A DNA stretch of 64,000 bases from Rossellomorea pakistanensis (GTDB taxonomy: Bacteria > Bacillota > Bacilli > Bacillales > Bacillaceae_B): assembly GCF_016908495.1 (NCBI RefSeq), contig NZ_JAFBDZ010000003.1:620001-684000 (forward strand), in the 5' to 3' direction. Both the position numbers and the translations under genes were made by a program. The notes under the pieces were generated by a model. The model was not told the origin of the DNA. It was given only the letters and a program-made list of their open reading frames with translations, and ran no database searches. Positions within the stretch are counted from its first letter, which is position 1. Each line of letters opens with the position of its first letter. Shown here in pieces: positions 56,265-64,000 of the stretch.

Positions 56265-57599
56265 ATGGCAAAGTATACTAGAGATGATATTAAAAAGCTT
56301 GCAAATGAAGAAAACGTAAAATTTATTCGTTTACAATTTACGGATATCCTAGGAACTATTAAAAACGTTGAAATCCCTGTAAGTCAGTTAGAAAAAGCAT
56401 TAGATAATAAAATGATGTTTGATGGATCTTCGATTGAAGGATTTGTACGTATTGAAGAATCAGATATGTACCTTTTCCCTGATCTAGACACTTGGGTAGT
56501 ATTTCCGTGGACTGCAGAAAAAGGGAAGGTTGCACGTTTAATCTGTGATATTTACAATCCAGATGGAACTCCATTTGAAGGCGATCCACGTAATAATCTA
56601 AAACGTGTTCTTAAGGAAATGGAAGAACTAGGATTCACTGATTTCAACCTTGGGCCAGAGCCAGAATTCTTCCTATTTAAATTAGATGTTGAAGGACAAC
56701 CAACACTTGAATTAAATGATAATGGCGGCTATTTTGACTTAGCTCCAACTGATTTAGGTGAAAATTGTCGACGTGACATTGTTCTTGAGCTTGAAGAAAT
56801 GGGATTTGAAATTGAAGCGTCTCACCATGAAGTGGCTCCAGGACAACACGAAATTGATTTTAAATATGCAAGTGCATTAAGAGCTTGTGATGATATTCAA
56901 ACGTTTAAGCTTGTTGTTAAAACCATTGCACGTAAACACGGGCTACACGCAACATTTATGCCAAAGCCACTATTCGGTGTGAATGGATCAGGAATGCATT
57001 GTAATATGTCTTTATTCAAAAATGGAAAAAATTCTTTCTTTGATGAAAAAGGAGATTTACAATTAAGCGATACGGCACGCCAATTCCTAGCGGGAATTAT
57101 TAAGCATGCTACAAGCTTTACAGCGATTACAAACCCAACAGTTAACTCATATAAGCGTCTTGTACCTGGATATGAAGCTCCATGCTATGTAGCTTGGTCT
57201 GCACAGAACCGTAGTCCGTTAATCCGTATCCCTGCATCACGTGGATTGAGTACTCGTGTTGAAGTGCGCTCTGTGGATCCTGCAGCTAACCCTTACTTAG
57301 CGATGTCAGTACTTTTAGCGGCTGGACTTGATGGAATTAAGAATAACATGACACCACCTAAGCCGATTGATCGCAATATTTATGTTATGAATAAAGAAGA
57401 GCGAGAAGAAGAAGGAATTATTGATCTACCTGCGACATTACACAATGCTCTTGAGGATCTTAAGAAAGATGAAGTCATGATCAAAGCATTGGGCGGTCAC
57501 ATCTTCGAACACTTTATTGAAGCAAAAGAAATTGAATGGGATATGTTCCGTACGCAAGTACATCCATGGGAAAGAGAACAATATTTGCAAATGTATTAA
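56265..57599 (+). CDS. glnA: glutamine synthetase type I
   Basis: A 444-residue GSI-alpha enzyme. [12 protein letters not shown] (near 48), [37 protein letters not shown] and [12 protein letters not shown] are active-site segments. It lacks the adenylylation insert of GSI-beta and is controlled by glutamine feedback and by binding GlnR/TnrA. Start ATG behind AGAGGAGGAATT, 38 bases after glnR. Confidence 0.98.
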   Translation: MAKYTRDDIKKLANEENVKFIRLQFTDILGTIKNVEIPVSQLEKALDNKMMFDGSSIEGFVRIEESDMYLFPDLDTWVVFPWTAEKGKVARLICDIYNPDGTPFEGDPRNNLKRVLKEMEELGFTDFNLGPEPEFFLFKLDVEGQPTLELNDNGGYFDLAPTDLGENCRRDIVLELEEMGFEIEASHHEVAPGQHEIDFKYASALRACDDIQTFKLVVKTIARKHGLHATFMPKPLFGVNGSGMHCNMSLFKNGKNSFFDEKGDLQLSDTARQFLAGIIKHATSFTAITNPTVNSYKRLVPGYEAPCYVAWSAQNRSPLIRIPASRGLSTRVEVRSVDPAANPYLAMSVLLAAGLDGIKNNMTPPKPIDRNIYVMNKEEREEEGIIDLPATLHNALEDLKKDEVMIKALGGHIFEHFIEAKEIEWDMFRTQVHPWEREQYLQMY

Positions 57600-57611
57600 T
57601 AGTTGTTTTTT

Positions 57612-57650
57612 GAAAAGTCATGTTCATTTGAACTGGCTTTTCTTTTTTAT
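57612..57650 (+). terminator. terminator of glnRA
   Basis: GAAAAGTCA with GTTC pairs with GAAC and TGGCTTTTC, then a T run. Confidence 0.8.
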
Positions 57651-57801
57651 TTTGAAAAGGGTTTTGGTAATTGTAAATACAACATATGATTAAGTGTATT
57701 TTAAAAAATCAAATTGAGTATAGAGAATGATTTTTCCATTATTATGAAAGGTCGTATTCTAAAAGATTGTTGTTTTTTAAGAAAATAAATCTTAGTAAAA
57801 A

Positions 57802-57931
57802 GGTTGGTCTTCGCTGCAGGTGGGAGACTCCTGAGGGGATGTGGGGCAGAAGAGACTTAAGCAGGTGCAAGGCGAAGAGAAGGCTCACCACCGGCCCCGC
57901 GGAAAGCGAGCATCCTTACGCTGCAACCAAC
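57802..57931. repeat. G+C-rich intergenic repeat, copy B (inverted)
   Basis: Same family as 43730-43857 but in the opposite orientation: GGTTGGTCTTCGCTGCAGG at one end, GCGGAAAGCGAGCAT and GCTGCAACCAAC at the other. The open frame through it is not a gene. Confidence 0.72.
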
Positions 57932-58158
57932 TCCTTTTCAAATAACCCGAAAACAGGCTTTGAGAATGAAAAAACTTGAGAAACTAGTCTTTATTGAGAA
58001 TGTATATAGAAAAAACTGTATGAAAACTTTCTCTTATTTATAGGCAGTTTGGACAATTGATAACAGAATATTCCTAATATATAATCTTTAGTATTATCTT
58101 CAAGGAGGGAAGAACGATCACTTATTCTAATACTCAAAAACAGAAAACAGATATCTCT

Positions 58159-59130
58159 TTGCGTAACATTTGGGAAGCAAGAAAACGAATATCTTCAATT
58201 GTAAGTAAAACACCGTTGATTGGATCTTCTATTCTATCAGAAAAAATAGGTCGTCCAGTTTATTTGAAGCTTGAAAATGTTCATGAGGTAGGAGCGTTTA
58301 AAGTAAGAGGTGCCGCAAATAAAATAGTAAGTCTAAGTGAAGAAGAAAAAAATCGTGGGGTTGCAACGTTTTCTACAGGTAACCATGGGTTAGCGGTCGC
58401 ATATGTGGCAAAAAAACTTGGGATTGAAGCAACTATTTGCATTTCAAATCGAGTACCACATGCAAAAGTAGACTCATTACGGAGATTGGGAGCCAGCATT
58501 GAAATAGTAGGAGAAGACCAAGATACTGCTGGGGAGCGTTGCTATCAGTTAGAAGCGGAAAAGGGATTGACGGTCATACAGCCATTTGATGATCCTTATG
58601 TTATTGCAGGACAAGGTACCATTGGCTTGGAGCTAATGGAAGAGATTCCAAATCTAACCGATGTGGTGGTACCACTCTCGGGGGGAGGGCTTCTCTCCGG
58701 TATTGGTTTGACATTAAAATCCATTGAACATGATATAAGAGTGACCGGAGTTTCCATGGAGCATTCAGCTGTAATGTATGAAAGTTTAAAAGCTGGTAAA
58801 CCAGTAAAACTAAATGAATGTGAGACACTTGCTGATAGTTTACTAGGAGGAATTGGACTAGATAATCAATACACGTTTCAACTGGTTCAAAAGTATATGG
58901 ATGATTTGGTGCTCATTCCTGAAAATGAGATTGCTTATAGTATGGCATTTATGATGGACAAACACCGAATGATTATGGAGGGAGCGGCTGCAACAGGGGT
59001 TGCGGCAGTTTTGGGAAATAGTATCCCTCATCAAAATGGAAGTATCGCCATTATTATCAGTGGGCAAAACGTAGATCTCTCTGTTTTGTCGAAGCTAACC
59101 GAAAATTATCTTCTTGATAATAATGATTAA
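58159..59130 (+). CDS. eutB: threonine dehydratase-like EutB, hydroxyectoine catabolism
   Basis: A 323-residue fold-type II PLP enzyme. GAFKVRGAANK (about 46-56) has the PLP lysine, TGNHG the Asn loop, and VVVPLSGGGLLSGIG the phosphate-binding glycines. Beside DoeA and EutC it fits EutB, proposed to remove the hydroxyl of hydroxyectoine-derived intermediates. TTG 58159 is the first usual start codon but has no ribosome site; a perfect AAGGAGGG (58103-58109) sits before an in-frame ATC at 58117, so translation may begin there, adding 14 residues. Otherwise it could be a plain threonine/serine dehydratase. Confidence 0.82.
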   Translation: MRNIWEARKRISSIVSKTPLIGSSILSEKIGRPVYLKLENVHEVGAFKVRGAANKIVSLSEEEKNRGVATFSTGNHGLAVAYVAKKLGIEATICISNRVPHAKVDSLRRLGASIEIVGEDQDTAGERCYQLEAEKGLTVIQPFDDPYVIAGQGTIGLELMEEIPNLTDVVVPLSGGGLLSGIGLTLKSIEHDIRVTGVSMEHSAVMYESLKAGKPVKLNECETLADSLLGGIGLDNQYTFQLVQKYMDDLVLIPENEIAYSMAFMMDKHRMIMEGAAATGVAAVLGNSIPHQNGSIAIIISGQNVDLSVLSKLTENYLLDNND

Positions 59131-59422
59131 TAGTGGAATTTGATAAAGCGAATGTTGAAAAATGCTCCCTTGGGCATGTTTCATTATTATTTATCTATTT
59201 TTTTATCCCTTAATTTACTATCAAAAAACTTACTGACATCATTTTACTACTTATGAGTTGGCAGAATGAGCCATAGACAAGTACGGCTTTATTAAAAGAG
59301 AATGAATAAACTGAATTTTTTTATCCCTCAATGATTATTAAATGATACAATAATAACGATAGTTTTTTTAAAATAATATATTTTTGTAGTTTTTAATCTT
59401 CAGTTGGTTAGAGGGAGGCAGC

Positions 59423-61120
59423 ATGAGATTATCAATACAAGATGTTTTAAATTACGAGATTATGAAGAATGGTAGAATTATTACTGGAAAAGAATTTGCT
59501 AATGAACGACATGTCCAATGGATTTCCGTAATTGAGATGCCGGTGGAAAATTTTGTTCGTAAAAATGAAGTGGTATTGAGTACTGCTATTGGATGCCATC
59601 AAGATGTTGAATTATTTAAACAGTTTGTACAAGATATAATAGATTCTGAAGCATCAGCTCTTATGATCGCTTTAGGAAGGTATGTTTTCGATATTCCTAA
59701 AGAAGTCATTGAACTAGCTGAAATGAATAATTTCATGATTATTGTCATTCCATGGGAAATCCGTTTTGCTAGTATAATTGAAGAAGTGATGAAGGAAATA
59801 AATGGAATGCAGTATCAGGAACGTGAAAAGTCCGAGAAAGTACAGCAGGAGCTATTAAAGTTAATTCTAAAAGAAACGGATCTAAAACTTATTTCAAAAT
59901 TAATCCAAAGACATATTGGTTGTCCAATCATTATTACTGACCGTTCAGGTTCCATTCAAGAAAAAAGTAATTATACTAGAGGGTTTGTTAATAATTGGAA
60001 GAATTACGTCTTCCGGGGTATCCTTCCTTCAAGGAGAGATAAATCACTCATTACGCGTGATCCAATGTTTCAGAAATTTCAAATGATTAAAGTAGAAGAT
60101 CAGACTGTTCTGCAGCTGCCGGTTTTGCAAGTTTCAGGGGATGCACAAGGCTATTTATTTGTGATGCTGCCAACAAATACATCGGTCGAATCGTTTTTAA
60201 CCCAGTTTCGAGTAAATGTTTTAGAGCATTCAGCGACAACCATTGCATTATGGCTTTCAAGAAAAAATGCTATTGAAGAAACGAAAATGCGGCTTCGTAG
60301 TGATTTTGTCCAAGAGCTTGCTAAAGGTGAGTTTATTTCTTATGATCAAGCCAATTCAAGAGCCAAATTACTGGGATATAATATAAAGCGCCCATTTGTT
60401 TGTATTGTTGGGCTTCCTGAAAATTTAAAAGGGCTGTTTCAAAAGAGAAAAAAAGATTATGATTCATTTGAGCACTGGCTTGAAAGTATGATTCTTTATA
60501 TTGAAGAGGAAATTTATTATGCAGCCCAATCATTAAAGAGAGAAGTGATGATGACATACCAGGGAGAACAATTGCTAATTTATCTTGAGGTTCAGCATAA
60601 TATTGAAAATGAAAACGCCACCAATTTCTTGGATCTTGTGGAAAGACGCTTGCGTAATTTACTTCCAGAAGTTGTTATATCATGGGGAGTTGGAAACCAT
60701 AGTGAGGATTACAAAGGGTTTTCTGAAAGTTACCAAAATGCTAATGTAGCTTTGAATATAGGAAGACGTAAAAAAGGTATAGGATATCGTATGATGTATG
60801 AGAATACTCGTGTTGATCGAGTTCTCCTAAACCTTTCTAAAAATGAGGAAATGAAAGAAGTTATTATGTCAACCATTGATCCATTGGTCCAATATGATGA
60901 ACAGCGTAATATGGATCTAATTGGAACCTTCAGTGCATATAATCAAAGCCATGGAAATGTAAGTCAAACGGCGAGGTCATTAAATTTACATAGACAGTCC
61001 TTATTGTATCGATTAAGAAAAATTGAATCCTTGACAGGTCTTTCTCTTATTGATCCAGATGATTTATTTTTGTTGGATTTAAGTATAAAGACATGGAAGA
61101 TAGGGATGGCTGATAAATAA
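59423..61120 (+). CDS. PucR-family transcription regulator
   Basis: A 565-residue regulator. Residues 1-125 are the PucR N-terminal domain (LSIQDVLNYEIMKNGRIITG), the middle is a GGDEF-like/CdaR part (YQNANVALNIGRRKKG near 435-450), and the C-terminus is the PucR helix-turn-helix (GNVSQTARSLNLHRQSLLYR). It lies between eutB and doeA on the same strand and has its own terminator, so it is the likely local activator or repressor. Ectoine loci of Proteobacteria use EnuR instead, which makes this a different control type. Confidence 0.88.
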   Translation: MRLSIQDVLNYEIMKNGRIITGKEFANERHVQWISVIEMPVENFVRKNEVVLSTAIGCHQDVELFKQFVQDIIDSEASALMIALGRYVFDIPKEVIELAEMNNFMIIVIPWEIRFASIIEEVMKEINGMQYQEREKSEKVQQELLKLILKETDLKLISKLIQRHIGCPIIITDRSGSIQEKSNYTRGFVNNWKNYVFRGILPSRRDKSLITRDPMFQKFQMIKVEDQTVLQLPVLQVSGDAQGYLFVMLPTNTSVESFLTQFRVNVLEHSATTIALWLSRKNAIEETKMRLRSDFVQELAKGEFISYDQANSRAKLLGYNIKRPFVCIVGLPENLKGLFQKRKKDYDSFEHWLESMILYIEEEIYYAAQSLKREVMMTYQGEQLLIYLEVQHNIENENATNFLDLVERRLRNLLPEVVISWGVGNHSEDYKGFSESYQNANVALNIGRRKKGIGYRMMYENTRVDRVLLNLSKNEEMKEVIMSTIDPLVQYDEQRNMDLIGTFSAYNQSHGNVSQTARSLNLHRQSLLYRLRKIESLTGLSLIDPDDLFLLDLSIKTWKIGMADK

Positions 61121-61144
61121 CAGGAAAAAACAAAATAAAAAAGC

Positions 61145-61185
61145 AGACCGTTATGGAAATCATTTTCATGACGGTCTATTTTTTG
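61145..61185 (+). terminator. terminator of the pucR-like gene
   Basis: AGACCGTTATG pairs with CATGACGGTCT (one T-G), then ATTTTTT. Confidence 0.9.
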
Positions 61186-61400
61186 TGGAATAAATACTCC
61201 TTAAAGAATCTTTTTTTTAAACATTTTCTATAAATTCACTTAATTCTATATTTTTTGATAATTTGACTAGAAACTTGATAAAAACTTCATACATTTTTGC
61301 AGATGATACATTTTTTGCAGATTAATTATAATGAATTCACAGTTACATAATTCAGAAAATTATAAAAGTGAAATTGAGTCCTAACAGGAGGAATGTAACC

Positions 61401-62588
61401 ATGTCATTTGGAACAGCAGAGTATAAAAAGAGAATTCACGAAACGAAAGAAAAAATGGCAGCAAAAGGGATCGAAGTATTGCTGATTACAGATCCAGCTA
61501 ATATGAATTATTTATCTGGTTATGACGGTTGGTCTTTCTACGTCCATCAGATGTTAGTCATTATAAATGATGAAGACCAACCGATTTGGATTGGGAGAGG
61601 CCAGGATGCCAACGGTGCTAAATTAACGACTTGGCTTTACCACGAAAATATCATTCCTTATCCTGACGAATATGTGCAATCCGATACGAGGCATCCAATG
61701 GACTTTGTAGCTGATATTTTAAAACAAATTGGCCAAGATAATCGTTCCATCGGTGTTGAAATGGAAAACTATTATTTTACAGCAAAATGCTATGAGCAAC
61801 TGAAACTAGGATTGCCAAATGCCTCGTTTCATGATGCGACACTTCTTGTAAACTGGGTTCGTATTGTGAAATCTGATACAGAAATTGAATATATGAAACG
61901 CGCTGGAAAGATTGTTGAAAACGCAATGATGGCTGGAATCGAATTGGTGAATGAAGGTGTCCGTGAATGTGATGTTGCAGCCAAAATCTTCCATACTCAA
62001 ATAGCGGGAACACCTGAATTTGGTGGGGATTATCCAGCGATCGTTCCACTACTTCCATCTGGAGAGAAGACATCAACACCTCACTTAACATGGACAGATC
62101 AACGCTATAAACAAGGAGATACGGTGATCTTAGAATTAGCTGGATGCTACAAGCGCTATCATTCACCACTAGCTAGAACGGTGAATATCGGTCAGCCTTC
62201 CGACAAAATACAAACGCTTTCAAATATTGTTGTGGAAGGGTTGAATGCTTGTCTTGACATGATTAAACCTGGTATCGCGTGTGAAGAAATTGAAGAAACT
62301 TGGAGAAAAACAATCGAGAAAAGCGGCATTATAAAAGAACATCGACTCGGTTATGCAATGGGCCTAAATTATCCACCTGATTGGGGTGAGCATACTGCTA
62401 GTATCCGTAAAGGAGATAAAACCATTCTCAAACCAAATATGACATTCCATCTAATACCAGGTATTTGGTTAGATCAGTATGGATTTGAAGCAAGTGAATC
62501 ATTCCGAGTAACGGAAACGGGATGTGAAACATTTGCAACACTCCCAAGACAGATGTTCATCAAAGATGGAGTCCTGACAAAAAATTAG
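61401..62588 (+). CDS. doeA: ectoine hydrolase (M24-peptidase fold)
   Basis: A 395-residue creatinase-fold protein. PANMNYLSGYDGWSFYVHQ near residue 35 and IWIGRGQDANGAKLT are characteristic of DoeA/EutD ectoine hydrolases. The metal-ligand positions of M24 peptidases are not conserved (VILELAGCYKRYHSPLART where a D-x-G type site would be), as in metal-free creatinase-like enzymes. It opens the ectoine ring. Start ATG 61401 follows AACAGGAGGAATG; an in-frame GTG upstream lies before that site. First gene of an operon with eutC and a PLP enzyme. Confidence 0.88.
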   Translation: MSFGTAEYKKRIHETKEKMAAKGIEVLLITDPANMNYLSGYDGWSFYVHQMLVIINDEDQPIWIGRGQDANGAKLTTWLYHENIIPYPDEYVQSDTRHPMDFVADILKQIGQDNRSIGVEMENYYFTAKCYEQLKLGLPNASFHDATLLVNWVRIVKSDTEIEYMKRAGKIVENAMMAGIELVNEGVRECDVAAKIFHTQIAGTPEFGGDYPAIVPLLPSGEKTSTPHLTWTDQRYKQGDTVILELAGCYKRYHSPLARTVNIGQPSDKIQTLSNIVVEGLNACLDMIKPGIACEEIEETWRKTIEKSGIIKEHRLGYAMGLNYPPDWGEHTASIRKGDKTILKPNMTFHLIPGIWLDQYGFEASESFRVTETGCETFATLPRQMFIKDGVLTKN

Positions 62589-62615
62589 AAACATTAAAGG
62601 AGGTGAAGAAGGAAA

Positions 62616-63620
62616 GTGATTATATTTACAGAGCAAGATCTCAAACAACATGTCCGATTAAATCAAGAAGCGATCCCCATTATCGAAGAAGCATTTACAA
62701 AGCTAGCAAATAATGAAGTAGAGATGCCGCCGATTATGAGAGTGGATGTTCATGATCAAAATGGAGAAGTGGACGTAAAAACTGCATATGTAAAAGGCAA
62801 AGATATGTTTGCAATAAAAGTATCTTCCGGATTCTTTAATAATTTTAAGCTGGGACTTCCAAGCGGGAACGGACTAATGATGTTGATTAGTACTCAAACC
62901 GGCATTCCACAGGCACTTCTTTTAGATAATGGTTATTTAACCGAAGTTAGAACCGCAGTGGCTGGAGCAATTGCTGCAAAATACCTTTCAAGGGAAGACA
63001 GTGAGACCGTTGGGGTACTTGGAGCAGGGAGTCAAGCACGATTTCAGGTAAGAGCATTAAAGCTTGTGCGTGATGTCAAGAAGGTACTTGTTTATTCGCG
63101 TTCAACTGATCGCGCAAAAAAATATGCAGCAGAAATGAAGGCGGAAACGGGCATTGAAGTCGAAGTAATCGATTGTGCGGAACAAGTTGTTCGAAGCAGT
63201 GATTTAGTTATAACCACAACACCTTCAAAGGAGCCGATTATTAAAGCGGAATGGCTTCATCCTGGTCTTCATATTACAGCAATGGGATCGGATGCTGAAC
63301 ATAAGCAGGAATTGGAAACGGAAATATTAGTCCGAGCAGATATGCTTGTCTGTGACACGATTAAGCAATGTGCTAGATTAGGAGAATTACATCATGCCCT
63401 TGACAGTGGAGTTTTGACAAACGATTCAACCATTGTTGAGCTTGGTCAACTAACATCTAAGGAACTGACAGGTCGTGAAAATGAAGAACAAATAACGGTT
63501 TGTGATTTAACGGGAACGGGTGTGCAAGATACAGCAATTGCGTTGTTTGCATATAACGAGATGTTGAAACGAAATTTAGGTCAACAAGTTGAAAATAAAA
63601 CAGTATCATTAAAAAACTAA
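62616..63620 (+). CDS. eutC: ornithine cyclodeaminase-family EutC
   Basis: A 334-residue NAD-dependent enzyme of the ornithine cyclodeaminase/mu-crystallin family. EMPPIMRVDVHDQNGEVDVK, GLPSGNGLMML, YLTEVRTAVAGAIAAKYL and the Rossmann motif VGVLGAGSQARFQVRAL are typical. With EutB it is proposed to convert hydroxyectoine derivatives to the ectoine path. Start GTG 62616 follows AAAGGAGGTG; 27 bases after doeA. Alone it could be a plain cyclodeaminase, but the neighbours favour EutC. Confidence 0.85.
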   Translation: MIIFTEQDLKQHVRLNQEAIPIIEEAFTKLANNEVEMPPIMRVDVHDQNGEVDVKTAYVKGKDMFAIKVSSGFFNNFKLGLPSGNGLMMLISTQTGIPQALLLDNGYLTEVRTAVAGAIAAKYLSREDSETVGVLGAGSQARFQVRALKLVRDVKKVLVYSRSTDRAKKYAAEMKAETGIEVEVIDCAEQVVRSSDLVITTTPSKEPIIKAEWLHPGLHITAMGSDAEHKQELETEILVRADMLVCDTIKQCARLGELHHALDSGVLTNDSTIVELGQLTSKELTGRENEEQITVCDLTGTGVQDTAIALFAYNEMLKRNLGQQVENKTVSLKN

Positions 63621-63634
63621 TAAGGAGTGTTCAT

Positions 63635-64000
63635 ATGACAAACAAAAACATTCAGGTAGGTACGAAATCAGTATGGGCAGGGGAAAAAGAATATCTAGTG
63701 CATGGTGCAACGCAAGTGCCGGTCGTTCTAAGTGTAGCTTATGGCTACGATGATATGGATGAGTGGTATGATGTAGCGATTGGCAAGAAGAAAGGCCATA
63801 TTTATGGACGAAATACAAATCCGACTGTTCAAGCTTTTGAGGATAAAGTGAAAATTCTTGAAGGTGCAGAAGCCGCAACAAGCTTCTCAACGGGAATGGC
63901 TGCGATAAGCAATACACTATCTACATTTCTATTACCAGGTGATCGAATTGTCTCCATTAAAGATACTTACGGTGGCACGAACAAAATCTTTACAGAATTC
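63635..64000 (+). CDS. Cys/Met-metabolism PLP-dependent enzyme, N-terminal part
   Basis: The first 122 residues of a cystathionine gamma-synthase/lyase-like enzyme; the frame is open to the end of the window. GTKSVWAGEKEY at the start, IYGRNTNPTVQAFEDKV and FSTGMAAISNTL are fold-type I motifs of the family; the PLP lysine lies beyond the window. Start ATG behind TAAGGAGTG, 14 bases after eutC, so it is part of the same operon. In this place it may act on a diaminobutyrate-derived or hydroxyectoine-derived intermediate rather than on cystathionine; that is inference. Confidence 0.85.
   Translation, partial: MTNKNIQVGTKSVWAGEKEYLVHGATQVPVVLSVAYGYDDMDEWYDVAIGKKKGHIYGRNTNPTVQAFEDKVKILEGAEAATSFSTGMAAISNTLSTFLLPGDRIVSIKDTYGGTNKIFTEF

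Noticed and set aside
57767..57979. 70-residue open frame
   Set aside because: It lies within the G+C-rich repeat and has no ribosome site.

Overview
The window is chromosomal DNA of an endospore-forming member of the Bacillaceae, low in G+C. Gene content and order show this: korAB, then miaB-ymcA-cotE-mutS-mutL, glpP-glpF-glpK-glpD, miaA-hfq, spoVK-hflX-ynbB-glnR-glnA, all with strong AGGAGG-type ribosome binding sites. The arrangement is closer to what I recall for the B. cereus type (glp genes between mutL and miaA) than to B. subtilis. No rRNA, tRNA, CRISPR array or transposase gene was seen.

Layout. 1-1.6 kb: end of korA and all of korB (2-oxoacid:ferredoxin oxidoreductase). 1.6-27.8 kb: an accessory island between korB and miaB, with A+T-rich glycan genes. 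It holds three long coiled-coil proteins, a cysteine-rich protein, a small basic peptide next to a JAMM peptidase, a beta-rich repeat-like protein, six putative glycosyltransferases of several types, nucleotide-sugar enzymes (WecB-like epimerase, CapE-like dehydratase, RmlD-like reductase, two further SDR enzymes), a PAPS-type sulfotransferase and a complete sulfate-activation set (Sat, SLC13 permease, CysC, CysQ). 28-38 kb: miaB, ymcA, cotE, mutS, mutL and small genes. 38.5-43.7 kb: glycerol regulon with GlpP-type terminator leaders. 44-49.5 kb: FAD oxidase, half-size MFS protein, penicillin-acylase family enzyme, nucleotidyltransferase. 49.6-57.6 kb: miaA to glnA. 58-64 kb: (hydroxy)ectoine catabolism (EutB, PucR regulator, DoeA, EutC, a PLP enzyme that runs off the window).

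Most interesting reading: the island looks like a sporulation-controlled locus for a sulfated spore-surface glycan or glycoprotein. Sat, a permease and CysC make PAPS, a sulfotransferase would use it, and CysQ would remove the PAP by-product. No PAPS or sulfite reductase is in the locus, so the set does not look like ordinary cysteine assimilation. Four units carry sequences that match the mother-cell sigma-K consensus (AC, 16-17 bases, CATANNNTA), several others carry the -10 part, and cotE is nearby. Sulfated spore glycans are an inference from gene content; none of this has been tested here.
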